Origin: Clostridiales bacterium
GTDB taxonomy: Bacteria > Bacillota > Clostridia > Saccharofermentanales > Saccharofermentanaceae
Assembly (NCBI GenBank): GCA_016930475.1
Contig: JAFGGR010000204.1
Span: 1 to 9,965, forward strand
Reading direction: 5' to 3'
Length of the DNA stretch: 9,965 nucleotides
Shown one piece after another: positions 1 through 6,243 of this stretch (positions within the stretch are counted from its first letter, which is position 1; every line of letters begins with the position of its first letter). The translations under genes and the position numbers were made by a program. The notes under the pieces were generated by a model. That model made no database searches. It was given only the letters and a program-made list of their open reading frames with translations, and had not been told where the DNA came from.

Positions 1-1313
1 CGACGGGCAAGGTCATAATGCCAGCCGCGGTAGGGGCGGGTGCTTTTGGAAAGAGTCTCAAAAAAGAACCACAAATCGACCGAATGAAAAGTTCCCGGGC
101 GGTCTTCGCCGGGGATCTCCGGTGCGAAACGGTAATAGTAGCAGGGATTCGGGTCGTCGGCTCCGGCCTCGGCGAGTAAAGCGGCTTTGACCGCGCATTC
201 GATCCCGCTTACGGGCGCGTAGCCTTCTTTTCGCTTCGAATGCGCCGCTTCAAAATCGAGAAATCGGGATGCCCTGTCACCGAAAATCGCAAGGGCTTGA
301 TCCTTCAGCTGTTCTTCGTCTTGCGCATCGATGCCCGCGACAAACTCATCTTCGGTATTACCGGCCATCACCGGAACACGCGCGCGACGTCCGTTCAAAA
401 AGGCTGAATACGGATCCTCAACACAGAAACGCCCGTCAACGACGACCGCGAAACGCGGATGGTTTTTTGCGTAGTCCGCGTATCGGTCGCGGATGAAAAA
501 CACATCCAACTCCCGCGCTTCGGCAAGGGAGCGGACGCCCAGAAATTCAAAAAAATCAATACCGGCCCGCTCGGCTTCCGAAAGTGTTTTCGGGATCACA
601 AAAGGATCATTCATGTACGGGCTTCGGATCATTCCGCTCATCACGACGGCTCTTTGAAAAAGTCCGTTGTTGTCCGGACACGTCATCTGAGACATGACGC
701 TCATCCCGCCGGCCGACTGTCCGGCGATCGTGATCTTCCCGGGGTCCCCGCCGAAAGCCGCGATATTGCGAACGACCCACCGAAGGCCCGCCTGTTGGTC
801 GAGGCTTCCGAAATTGGCGGGTGCGTCCGGTTGAGATCCGGTGATTTCCGGGTGTGCAAGAAAGCCCAGGGCTGCCAGGCGATAATTGACGCTGACCACA
901 ACGATGCCGCGCCGCGCGAGACGCTCTCCGTCAAATTCCATCTCGGCGGTATATCCCCACTGAAAGCCCCCGCCGAAAAACCACACCAGAACGGGGAGAC
1001 GTTCGTCCGCGCTTTTCGCGTTTGTCCAGACATTTAAATACAGGCAATCCTCACTCATGGGAATATCGGGGTCTACGTGCCATTCCCGGCAATAAATATC
1101 CGTCCCGAGCCCGGGCGTATCCTGAACGGAGATCGGCGCGAACGCGAACGCATCCCGCACGCCGTCCCAGTCGGCGCACGGCTGAGGAGCCCGCCAACGG
1201 TCCTCCCCGATCGGAGGAGCGGCAAACGGGATCCCCTTAAAAGAGGTCACTCTCGGATCCGCCGCGGGAAGTCCGCGGACGGTGCCGTTTTCGATGTTTA
1301 CGATTCGGAGCAT
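1..1313 (-). CDS. Type-B carboxylesterase (para-nitrobenzyl esterase-like), 3' end cut by window edge
   Basis: The reverse strand is open from an ATG at 1313 to the left edge, giving 437 codons with no stop. The protein begins MLRIVNIENGTVRG and has no signal peptide, so it is probably cytoplasmic. It carries the family landmarks in order: FKGIPFAAPP near the N-terminus, EDCLYLNVW (carboxylesterase-B signature 2), and the nucleophile elbow GGDPGKITIAGQSAGG with Ser200. A candidate acid, Glu323, lies in GNTEDEF, and a candidate His410 in GTFHSVDLWFFFETL, so the Ser-Glu-His triad of this alpha/beta-hydrolase family looks complete. Relatives are usually about 490-550 residues, so roughly 60-100 C-terminal residues lie outside the window. 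The start is supported by AAAGG (1321-1325) seven bases upstream. Family members hydrolyse carboxylic esters; the substrate cannot be read here. The gene is divergent from the solute-binding lipoprotein, with operator-like palindromes between them. Confidence 0.93.
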   Translation of the reverse strand, partial: MLRIVNIENGTVRGLPAADPRVTSFKGIPFAAPPIGEDRWRAPQPCADWDGVRDAFAFAPISVQDTPGLGTDIYCREWHVDPDIPMSEDCLYLNVWTNAKSADERLPVLVWFFGGGFQWGYTAEMEFDGERLARRGIVVVSVNYRLAALGFLAHPEITGSQPDAPANFGSLDQQAGLRWVVRNIAAFGGDPGKITIAGQSAGGMSVMSQMTCPDNNGLFQRAVVMSGMIRSPYMNDPFVIPKTLSEAERAGIDFFEFLGVRSLAEARELDVFFIRDRYADYAKNHPRFAVVVDGRFCVEDPYSAFLNGRRARVPVMAGNTEDEFVAGIDAQDEEQLKDQALAIFGDRASRFLDFEAAHSKRKEGYAPVSGIECAVKAALLAEAGADDPNPCYYYRFAPEIPGEDRPGTFHSVDLWFFFETLSKSTRPYRGWHYDLAR

Positions 1314-1390
1314 TGAAATTCCTTTGTGTCCCGGATTTCTCTCGTTCACCCGTGCCTTGATCAGACCGGGATCCCTCATAAATTTTCTAC

Positions 1391-1419
1391 ATTATATCAC
1401 GGTTGTACGTACAACTCGA
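1391..1419 (-). promoter_or_regulatory. Promoter of the esterase, extended -10
   Basis: On the minus strand TGATATAAT gives a perfect TATAAT at 1396-1391 preceded by TG one base away, the extended -10 pattern. No good -35 is present at 17 bp (TCGAGT, 1419-1414), which is tolerable for an extended -10 promoter. It lies about 80 bp upstream of the esterase start. Confidence 0.6.
1402..1415. promoter_or_regulatory. Perfect 14-bp palindrome, putative operator
   Basis: GTTGTACGTACAAC is a perfect palindrome covering most of the spacer of the esterase promoter, the classic place for repressor binding. TetR-type or LacI-type regulators bind sites of this shape, but no such regulator gene is in the window, so the binding protein is unknown. 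Confidence 0.5.
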
Positions 1420-1437
1420 CCGCCCGGATGCCGAAAA

Positions 1438-1447
1438 GAAACGTTTC
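1438..1447. promoter_or_regulatory. GAAACGTTTC palindrome, LacI-family-like half-sites
   Basis: A 10-bp perfect palindrome with a central CG resembles the core of LacI/GalR-family operators. It lies between the esterase promoter and the promoter of the binding-protein gene, so it could act on either. A 10-bp palindrome can arise by chance; the location is the main support. Confidence 0.35.
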
Positions 1448-1477
1448 AACCGATTTTATGCCGATCGACGTTACGAA

Positions 1478-1508
1478 AAGACAAATAGCAATCAAAATGC
1501 GATATAAT
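1478..1508 (+). promoter_or_regulatory. Promoter of the solute-binding lipoprotein gene
   Basis: A perfect TATAAT lies at 1503-1508. The best -35 is AAGACA at 1478-1483 (four of six matches to TTGACA) with a rather long 19-bp spacer. Transcription would begin near 1515, leaving a leader of about 50 bases before the GGGAGG site and ATG at 1565. Confidence 0.5.
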
Positions 1509-1564
1509 TAATTTGCTTGATGAAATTACAAATGATTGATCTGAAAACAAGGGAGGATATTCTA

Positions 1565-3133
1565 ATGTTTCGAAAAGAGTTGCGTTTCGGTTCGATGGTT
1601 TTGGTCTTTGCTCTTCTGGTCGGATGTATGTCTGCTTGTTCACTCCCGAACCGAACGGCCGATCAGGTCCGGATCGATGAGTTGGAAGAAGAATTGGAAA
1701 GGTTGGAAGAGGAACTGGAAAGCGTAAAAGAAGAGCGCGATTCCGATCCGGCACCGACGCAGGAGCCGATCCCGACGCCGACCGTGGAGCCGACTCCTTC
1801 ACCGACTCCTTCACCGACTCCAAAGGCCGATCGCAAGTATGAGTTAACGGTCTGGTCGTATACCGATGAAATGAAGGCCATGGCGATCGCATTTATGGCG
1901 GAATATCCGGAAATCCAAAGCAACTATGTCGAGATTCCGACGGACGGAGGGGAATATAAGAATCAATTATTGGCGAAAGCCAATACGGACGAAGGTCCGG
2001 ATGTCGTGGCTTTGGAAGCAGGTTTTGTTAAAGAGTTCGTAGACAGGGATGATTTTTTACTGGACATTTCCGATTTAAAACCGTATGCTGATGCGCTCAG
2101 GACGCATCAGAACACGATCGATATGGGAACCAACAACGCGACGGGCGAGATTCGCGCCTATTCCTATCAAAATAACATCGGTGTCGTTTTCTATCGAAGA
2201 AGCCTGGCCGTCGAATACTTCGGGACCGACGACCCGGCCGAGATCCAAGCGATGATGTCGGATTGGGATAAATACACGGACATGGCGGCCACGATCAAAC
2301 AAAAATCCGGCGGCAAGACCTTTATGATCTCTTCCGTTGAAGAGTTCCGCTTTGCGTTTTTTCAAAATCGCAACACCCCGTGGATCGTTGACGATACGCT
2401 TTTTATCGACCCGATGATCGACGAATTCACTGACATATCAAAGACATTCGGAAATAACGGGTACACAGCAGAGGTGCTTCAATGGTACCAAGAATGGTTT
2501 AACGGAATGACTGATTCGCTGATAGACGAGAACAGCCGATCCGTTCAGATATTTTCTTACTTTCTTCCGACGTGGGGTTTGCCTTATGTATTGATGCTGA
2601 ACGCAAGAAGCACCGCAGGCGACTGGGCTTGTGTCCCCGGACCGATGCCATATGCTTGGGGTGGGACTTGGGTAGGTGTAATGGAAAATGCCCGCGAGCC
2701 TGAAATAGCGAAGGAGTTTGTTCGTTTCTGTGCGCTAGACGAGCAAAACCTCACTAATTGGGCGATGGGTGTGTACACGCACAGCTACCTGTCGTCGATC
2801 GATCGCGATATGGCGGGTCCCGCCGGTGATGGTGCTCTTTCACAGCCTGCAGGAGACTTTGTTTCCAGTCAGAAGGTCGTGGAAGCGATCACGGCATCAT
2901 TTGATGATTCAGAATTCAGCAGATTCTTGGGCGGTCAGAATTTTTACGCAGTTTTTGCCGAAGTGGGCCCGAATTGCCGTGCGGACGTTGCTCAGGGCTC
3001 CGATGACGCTATCCAGAACTACTTCGTTAATGCACTCCTCGAATACTCATACGAAGGAATCAGCAAAGAAGAAATGATGCAAATGTTCAAAAGTGACGTC
3101 GCGGTGTCGTTTCGGAATATCGATGTGGAGTAG
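1565..3133 (+). CDS. Extracellular solute-binding lipoprotein (ABC family 1) with coiled-coil and Thr/Pro stalk
   Basis: This 522-residue protein is a lipid-anchored binding protein of the ABC sugar-uptake type (family 1). The start at 1565 is chosen because GGGAGG (1551-1556) sits eight bases upstream; the frame stays open to an upstream TTG at 1517, but that adds a non-signal stretch. Residues 1-21 form a lipoprotein signal ending in LLVGC (Cys21; a second candidate is Cys25 in MSAC). Residues about 33-59 are a charged coiled coil with two near-identical heptads, LEEELER and LEEELES. Residues 60-88 are a PTPSPT stalk. The binding domain starts with YELTVWSYTDEM at about 92 and includes GPDVVALEAGFVKEFV and the late motif AWGGTWVGVMENA, as in family-1 proteins. 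No permease or ATPase gene follows, so partners are encoded elsewhere or it acts only as a sensor. The ligand is unknown. A coiled coil before the stalk is unusual and may mediate oligomerisation. Confidence 0.88.
   Translation: MFRKELRFGSMVLVFALLVGCMSACSLPNRTADQVRIDELEEELERLEEELESVKEERDSDPAPTQEPIPTPTVEPTPSPTPSPTPKADRKYELTVWSYTDEMKAMAIAFMAEYPEIQSNYVEIPTDGGEYKNQLLAKANTDEGPDVVALEAGFVKEFVDRDDFLLDISDLKPYADALRTHQNTIDMGTNNATGEIRAYSYQNNIGVVFYRRSLAVEYFGTDDPAEIQAMMSDWDKYTDMAATIKQKSGGKTFMISSVEEFRFAFFQNRNTPWIVDDTLFIDPMIDEFTDISKTFGNNGYTAEVLQWYQEWFNGMTDSLIDENSRSVQIFSYFLPTWGLPYVLMLNARSTAGDWACVPGPMPYAWGGTWVGVMENAREPEIAKEFVRFCALDEQNLTNWAMGVYTHSYLSSIDRDMAGPAGDGALSQPAGDFVSSQKVVEAITASFDDSEFSRFLGGQNFYAVFAEVGPNCRADVAQGSDDAIQNYFVNALLEYSYEGISKEEMMQMFKSDVAVSFRNIDVE
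1682..1723 (+). repeat. Two tandem 21-bp heptad-coding units
   Basis: Positions 1682-1702 and 1703-1723 are near-identical 21-base units (TTGGAAGAAGAA... and TTGGAAGAGGAA...), each coding for one coiled-coil heptad (LEEELER, LEEELES) of the binding lipoprotein. The differences are two third-position changes plus the final base, which points to duplication with purifying selection on the protein. Confidence 0.75.
1790..1821 (+). repeat. 12-bp tandem repeat in the Pro-rich stalk
   Basis: The unit CCGACTCCTTCA occurs at 1790-1801 and 1802-1813, followed by a partial copy at 1814-1821. Each unit codes for four stalk residues (PTPS), so copy-number slippage would lengthen or shorten the stalk without breaking the frame. 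Confidence 0.8.
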
Positions 3134-3157
3134 GGGAGAACGATGGTTCTTTTCCTA
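3134..3157 (+). terminator. Weak hairpin after the binding-protein gene
   Basis: Directly after the stop, AGAAC-GATG-GTTCT forms five Watson-Crick pairs extended by G-T pairs, followed by TTTCC. The stem is short and the T tract poor, so this is at best a weak terminator. Confidence 0.25.
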
Positions 3158-3220
3158 AGGTCGCGGATACGTAAGGTGAGCAGAGGCTAATGGTCGCCGC
3201 AATTCGTGCTCTTCTATGAG

Positions 3221-3249
3221 TTGAAAACGAGCGCGATACGAAATAGAAT
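3221..3249 (+). promoter_or_regulatory. Sigma-70/SigA-type promoter for the small membrane protein
   Basis: TTGAAA (3221-3226) and TAGAAT (3244-3249) each match the consensus at five of six positions and are separated by exactly 17 bp. Transcription would start near 3256, giving a leader of about 167 bases before the ATG at 3423. The stretch 3134-3422 otherwise holds no convincing gene. Confidence 0.55.
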
Positions 3250-3373
3250 AAATACGTACACAGAGAATAAAGAGAACCCGAATATCGGAGCCCTCGCTCA
3301 TAAAGATTCGAATCGTTTTGTATTCACGGACAGAAACGGCACTCCGGCATTCAATCAGAGATGTGCCTCGGGA

Positions 3374-3403
3374 CTTGCCGCTCACTTTGGCGTGATTGGC
3401 AAG
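3374..3403 (+). promoter_or_regulatory. Leader hairpin just upstream of the small membrane protein's ribosome site
   Basis: CTTGCCGCTCAC pairs with GTGATTGGCAAG around a six-base loop (TTTGGC): ten Watson-Crick pairs, one G-T and one mismatch. It ends seven bases before GGAGGGG (3411-3417). No T tract follows, so it is not an ordinary terminator; it may stabilise the leader, bind a protein as DNA or RNA, or influence translation. Confidence 0.4.
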
Positions 3404-3422
3404 CAAACGTGGAGGGGTAAAT

Positions 3423-3665
3423 ATGGGTATAGAAGAGTTTTTCGGCAAGCTGGCCGAAGCGGTGTTGTTGGTATTGCTCCTGGTCGCCGTATTATCTGTA
3501 TTTGCAATCGTGGGCCTGGTGCTAATCATCGTTGGGATCGTATTATTGATCAAATGGAAGAAGGCGGGCAAACGCATCGTCGCGCCGATCATACTTTTGG
3601 TGATCGGAGGACTTCTTCTGATTCCACTTATCGCGTTGATCATTTCCGGATCGGTCGGCTGCTGA
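3423..3665 (+). CDS. Small hydrophobic membrane protein (80 aa), function unknown
   Basis: This 80-residue protein is almost entirely hydrophobic. After a short amphipathic start (MGIEEFFGKLAEA), residues about 13-43 are a continuous apolar stretch that could be one long or two short membrane segments. A basic loop, KWKKAGKR (44-51), precedes a further segment at about 53-76. The chain ends in SGSVGC with a C-terminal cysteine. The ATG at 3423 is chosen because GGAGG (3411-3415) is seven bases upstream; a longer in-frame start at 3396 would swallow that site. Positive-inside reasoning puts the basic loop in the cytoplasm. I do not recognise a family. It has its own promoter and lies between two lipoprotein genes, but nothing in the sequence ties it to either. 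Confidence 0.65.
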   Translation: MGIEEFFGKLAEAVLLVLLLVAVLSVFAIVGLVLIIVGIVLLIKWKKAGKRIVAPIILLVIGGLLLIPLIALIISGSVGC

Positions 3666-3782
3666 ATACGTTAATTTGATTCTCTTCCTATGGAGAGAGT
3701 GCTTCAGAGCCGGTCATCATGAGAAAAACATATTAAACGAATCGGTTTCGTGATATTTATATATTTTACGAACTGTACGAAT

Positions 3783-3871
3783 CCTCGGACGGGGCGGAAA
3801 ATACCTACTAAATCGACCGATTCAGCCTTTTTCGCAGGTAATTATGGCAGTTTGGACCCTCGGCCGGGGCG
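3783..3871 (+). repeat. Imperfect 14-bp direct repeat pair
   Basis: CCTCGGACGGGGCG (3783-3796) recurs as CCTCGGCCGGGGCG (3858-3871) with one difference, 75 bases apart. Only the second copy lies inside the possible minus-strand mini-gene; the first is beyond its stop. It may be a trace of a local duplication. Confidence 0.4.
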
Positions 3872-3930
3872 ATAGCGGGTTCGAGGTTCGCTTGTTTATT
3901 CAATAGCGAACCACAGAAGTAACATTTCAT
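3808..3930 (-). CDS. Possible 40-aa CxxC mini-protein or gene fragment
   Basis: On the minus strand an ATG at 3930 opens a 40-codon frame ending in TAG (3808-3810). The product starts MKCYFCGSLLNKQ, continues with GPNCHNY and ends in a basic tail, LRKRLNRSI. The CYFC pair plus a later Cys-His (28-29) is the pattern of a small zinc-binding knuckle. No good Shine-Dalgarno precedes the ATG, and no known family comes to mind. It could be a genuine small protein, a remnant of a longer zinc-ribbon gene, or chance. An 8-bp inverted repeat sits inside the frame. Confidence 0.3.
   Translation of the reverse strand: MKCYFCGSLLNKQANLEPAIAPAEGPNCHNYLRKRLNRSI
3885..3912. repeat. Perfect 8-bp inverted repeat, 12-nt loop
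   Basis: GGTTCGCT (3885-3892) and AGCGAACC (3905-3912) are perfect complements around a 12-base loop. No T tract follows on either strand. It lies about 85 bp upstream of the dehydrogenase start and could be an operator for that gene or a structure in the minus-strand mini-gene. Confidence 0.45.
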
Positions 3931-3997
3931 AAAACGGTGACTCTAGCCGCGACATTCGCACTTTAGGCGAGACCAATCATTCCGGAGGTGATCTTTT

Positions 3998-5343
3998 ATG
4001 AAAAACTTATTGACCAAGTCGAGTAAATTACTATGCCTCACGTTGAGTATTGTACTGCTTATTCTGGTACCGGCCGCTTGCGGAGCCTCGCCCTCCGATT
4101 CGGAGACAGCGGAACCGACAAGCGAGGGATCGACGACATTATCGACTGCGGCACCGAATCCGACCGAGACGGAGACGCAGGAGTCGACGACGGCTCTCCC
4201 GACGCCGATCCCGTTGGTTTTGACGGAACCGTTTGAATCGGCTCCGCCGAACACGACTTATCAACCGATTTCTGACGATCAGACCCGTGCGCCGGGCGTG
4301 ATCACCCAAGCGGAGTATTCGGTCACGATCCTGACCGATGAACTGGTCCGACCGTGGGCGATCGATGTTTTGCCGGATGGCCGGTTCGTGATCACCGAAA
4401 AGGGCGGCACACTCCGTATTATGACGGCGGACGGACCGCTCGGCGAGCCGATCGGCGGCTTCCCGGAAGTGGACGATCGAAGTCAGGGCGGTCTGCTCGA
4501 CGTCGCGCCCGCGCCGGACTTTTCGAGCAGTCGGATGCTGTATTTCACACTCGCCGAGGCGACCGATCAGGGTTCTCTTACTGCCGTCGGCCGGGGACGT
4601 TTGTCCGACGACGAAACAATTGTCGAGAATTTCGAGATCGTTTGGCGCGCGATCCCGTATTATGATAATAGTTCTCATTTCGGCAGTCGCCTGGAATTTG
4701 ACGGGGAGGGAACCTTTTCGTGACGACCGGCGAACGATCAAGCTTGGCAACGCGCCCGAAGGCGCAGTTGCTCGATAACGGCTACGGTAAGGTCGTGCAT
4801 ATCACACCCGACGGTGATCCCGTGCCCGGAAATCCGTTTCTCGATGATCCCGAAGCGCTTCCGGAGATCTATTCGTACGGGCATCGAAATATTCAGGGAC
4901 TGGCGATCCAGCCGGAGACCGGAGAAGTATTCATCGCCGAGATGGGGCCGCGCGGCGGCGACGAACTCAATATCATCCGGGCGGGCGGCAATTACGGTTG
5001 GCCTGTGATCAGTTACGGCATCGAATATTCCGGCGATCCCATTCCCGGCGGCCTGACGGTAATGGACGGCATGGAGCAACCGGCGTACTACTGGGATCCC
5101 GTGCTGGCACCCGCCGGCATGACGTTTTATACCTCCGGCGTGATCTCGGAGTGGCAGGGCAATCTTTTCATCGGCGGTCTGGCGAGCCAACACATTTCCC
5201 GACTGGTGCTCGCGAACGGTCGCGTCGTGGCGGAAGAGTGGCTGTTGACCGATGAAGGACAGAGATTCCGGGATGTTTGCGAGGGATCGGACGGTGCGCT
5301 CTATTCGGTCACGGACGGCGGGCGGCTGTATAGGATCGGTTGA
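3998..5343 (+). pseudogene. Glucose/sorbosone dehydrogenase-like (YliI/Asd-type) lipoprotein, split by a one-base frameshift
   Basis: Two adjacent frames together make one full-length beta-propeller dehydrogenase of the glucose/sorbosone (PQQ-dependent aldose dehydrogenase) family, about 448 residues. The first (3998-4723) has a near-perfect ribosome site, GGAGGTGAT (3984-3992), a lipoprotein signal ending LVPAAC (Cys28), a Ser/Thr/Pro stalk to about residue 100, then PWAIDVLPDGRFVITEKGG, QGGLLDVAPAPDF and HFGSRLEFDGEGT, where His227 corresponds to the family's catalytic histidine. The second (4717-5343) resumes with FVTTGER, then GKVVHITPDGDPVPGNPF, YGHRNIQGLA (conserved Arg), AEMGPRGGDELN and GGNYGWPVISYG. 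The join lies within 4713-4719 (CCTTTTC); restoring one base, or a -1 shift at TTT, rebuilds the motif. Both halves are well conserved, so the lesion is recent, a sequencing error, or less likely recoding. If intact, the enzyme would oxidise aldoses outside the cell using PQQ; no PQQ-synthesis gene is visible. Confidence 0.85.
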
Positions 5344-5391
5344 GCGGTCTGTGCGTCGTCATTTGGTCTTCTGTGTTTCTTGATCGAAAAT

Positions 5392-5778
5392 ATGGCGCTA
5401 GTTCTCTTCGGGCTTTCGATCGTCCTTCTGTTGGTTGGCGGTGGCTTCGGCTCCGCGTTCCTGGATATTGTTGCCGGTCTGATCGCTCTCGGGATCAGAA
5501 AGCCGTTGACGTGGTGGCGTTCTCATCTTCCGAAAAGCCTTGGCGGCATCGCGGCCCGGCTGTGGCCGTGGACGTTGGTTGCTTATCTCGTCTTCTTTTT
5601 GACTTCTATCGTTGTTGCGATCTGCGGAATTCCGCTGCTGTGGTTTTTTAGCGCGGACACAACCTACAAGATGTTATTGAATTTGGATCCGATTTCCGAT
5701 CTGATTTTAATTATTGCTGTACTTACCGCCATCGCATACGATATACAACAACCAAAAGGGATCGATTCGAATACGTAA
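5392..5778 (+). CDS. Multi-pass membrane protein of unknown function (128 aa)
   Basis: The protein has an N-terminal hydrophobic region (about 3-35, probably a hairpin of two short segments with GGGFGS between them). A basic, Trp-containing loop follows (about 36-59, including KPLTWWRSHLPK and ARLWPW), then a strong membrane segment at 60-86 and a last one at about 101-117, ending in a polar tail. Three or four passes are likely. The ATG at 5392 was chosen because it starts directly at the first segment; an in-frame TTG at 5380 is an alternative. Neither has a clear Shine-Dalgarno, so translation may depend on coupling to the dehydrogenase gene, whose stop is 48 bases upstream. I do not recognise a family. 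Codon pattern and hydrophobic periodicity make it a credible gene. Confidence 0.6.
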   Translation: MALVLFGLSIVLLLVGGGFGSAFLDIVAGLIALGIRKPLTWWRSHLPKSLGGIAARLWPWTLVAYLVFFLTSIVVAICGIPLLWFFSADTTYKMLLNLDPISDLILIIAVLTAIAYDIQQPKGIDSNT

Positions 5779-5868
5779 GCGCGCTAAAGCGAATCAAGGT
5801 TCGGGATCAGGAAAATCTAAATAATATGGGCAATTATGATGAATACAACTGCGGAAACGGCCTGCTTC

Positions 5869-5886
5869 AGCACGCCGCTTCGTGCT
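5869..5886 (-). terminator. Hairpin after the XRE operon, no T tract
   Basis: AGCACG and CGTGCT are perfect 6-bp arms around a six-base loop, eight bases beyond the stop of the minus-strand partner gene. No run of T follows on the minus strand, so it is a weak candidate for an intrinsic terminator or a 3'-end stabiliser. Confidence 0.3.
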
Positions 5887-5894
5887 CTTAACCC

Positions 5895-6230
5895 TCATCC
5901 CTTCAAATTGACGCCCCGGATGCTCTGGATGCGGATGAGCTTCTCTTTCTGTTTCTTGCCGGTAAGGACCAGCGCCCACTCTTCGTCGACTTCCCGGATC
6001 AAGCAATTCGATAACGTTGTGGTCATAATGTAGCCGCTGCTTTCAAGCTTTAGGTCGGCGGTTCGACCGATGCTTTTTTCGAGGATCTCGCGAAGCGAGG
6101 TCTTTTCCGTGTGGCCGATGCCGGCTTCCTGGATGATGCGTTTCAGTTCCCGAACTTGCGCGGTCAGGTTGATGCACCAGGTGAAGGCGATCAAGCCCCA
6201 AATAAAGCCCAAATATCCCATGGATTCCAT
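5895..6230 (-). CDS. Membrane-anchored partner of the XRE regulator with a C-terminal beta-rich module (111 aa)
   Basis: One membrane segment near the N-terminus (about 5-22, GYLGFIWGLIAFTWCINL) is followed by a charged helix (AQVRELKRIIQEA, about 24-36), a linker, and a C-terminal module at about 55-109. The module has the pattern G-R-x-x-x-L, then C-L-I-x-E-x-D-E-E-W-x-L-V, then K-L-I-R-I-x-S-I. It resembles residues 86-142 of the regulator encoded just upstream, which suggests a shared small beta-barrel (Sm-like) fold; that fold is inferred from pattern only. The start codon lies 13 bases after the regulator's stop, and its Shine-Dalgarno is an unusual run of seven G (6243-6237) six bases before the ATG, so the two are very likely co-transcribed and translationally coupled. 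From memory, similar XRE plus membrane-protein pairs occur in gut Clostridia, with no function I can name. A role tethering or modulating the regulator is inference. Confidence 0.7.
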   Translation of the reverse strand: MESMGYLGFIWGLIAFTWCINLTAQVRELKRIIQEAGIGHTEKTSLREILEKSIGRTADLKLESSGYIMTTTLSNCLIREVDEEWALVLTGKKQKEKLIRIQSIRGVNLKG

Positions 6231-6236
6231 AATGAT

Positions 6237-6243
6237 CCCCCCC
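6237..6243 (-). promoter_or_regulatory. Seven-G ribosome binding site of the partner gene
   Basis: The only Shine-Dalgarno before the ATG at 6230 is GGGGGGG followed by ATCATT. A homopolymer of this length can change by slippage, which would alter spacing and strength of the site without touching either coding frame. Confidence 0.5.

Larger units (their letters stand above)
3666..3997. other. 332-bp stretch with no plus-strand gene
   Basis: No convincing plus-strand gene or promoter is seen here. It holds a possible minus-strand mini-gene (3808-3930), an 8-bp inverted repeat (3885-3912), a 14-bp direct repeat (3783-3796 and 3858-3871, one mismatch) and the strong ribosome site of the next gene (3984-3992). 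Confidence 0.5.

Noticed and set aside
459..1037. Plus-strand open frames opposite the esterase
   Set aside because: They mirror the esterase coding strand, which has complete catalytic motifs; no ribosome site and no recognisable product.
1517..1564. Upstream TTG extension of the binding lipoprotein
   Set aside because: It would put 16 polar residues ahead of the signal peptide and ignores the GGGAGG site eight bases before the ATG at 1565.
3206..3420. Frame with FVFTDRNGTPAF, loosely like a tyrosine-recombinase segment
   Set aside because: No catalytic Arg or His-x-x-Arg or Tyr motif, and it runs into the small membrane protein in a different frame; similarity is too thin.
4139..4750. Long open frame antisense to the dehydrogenase gene
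   Set aside because: Arg-rich composition and no domain pattern; the opposite strand carries clear family motifs throughout.
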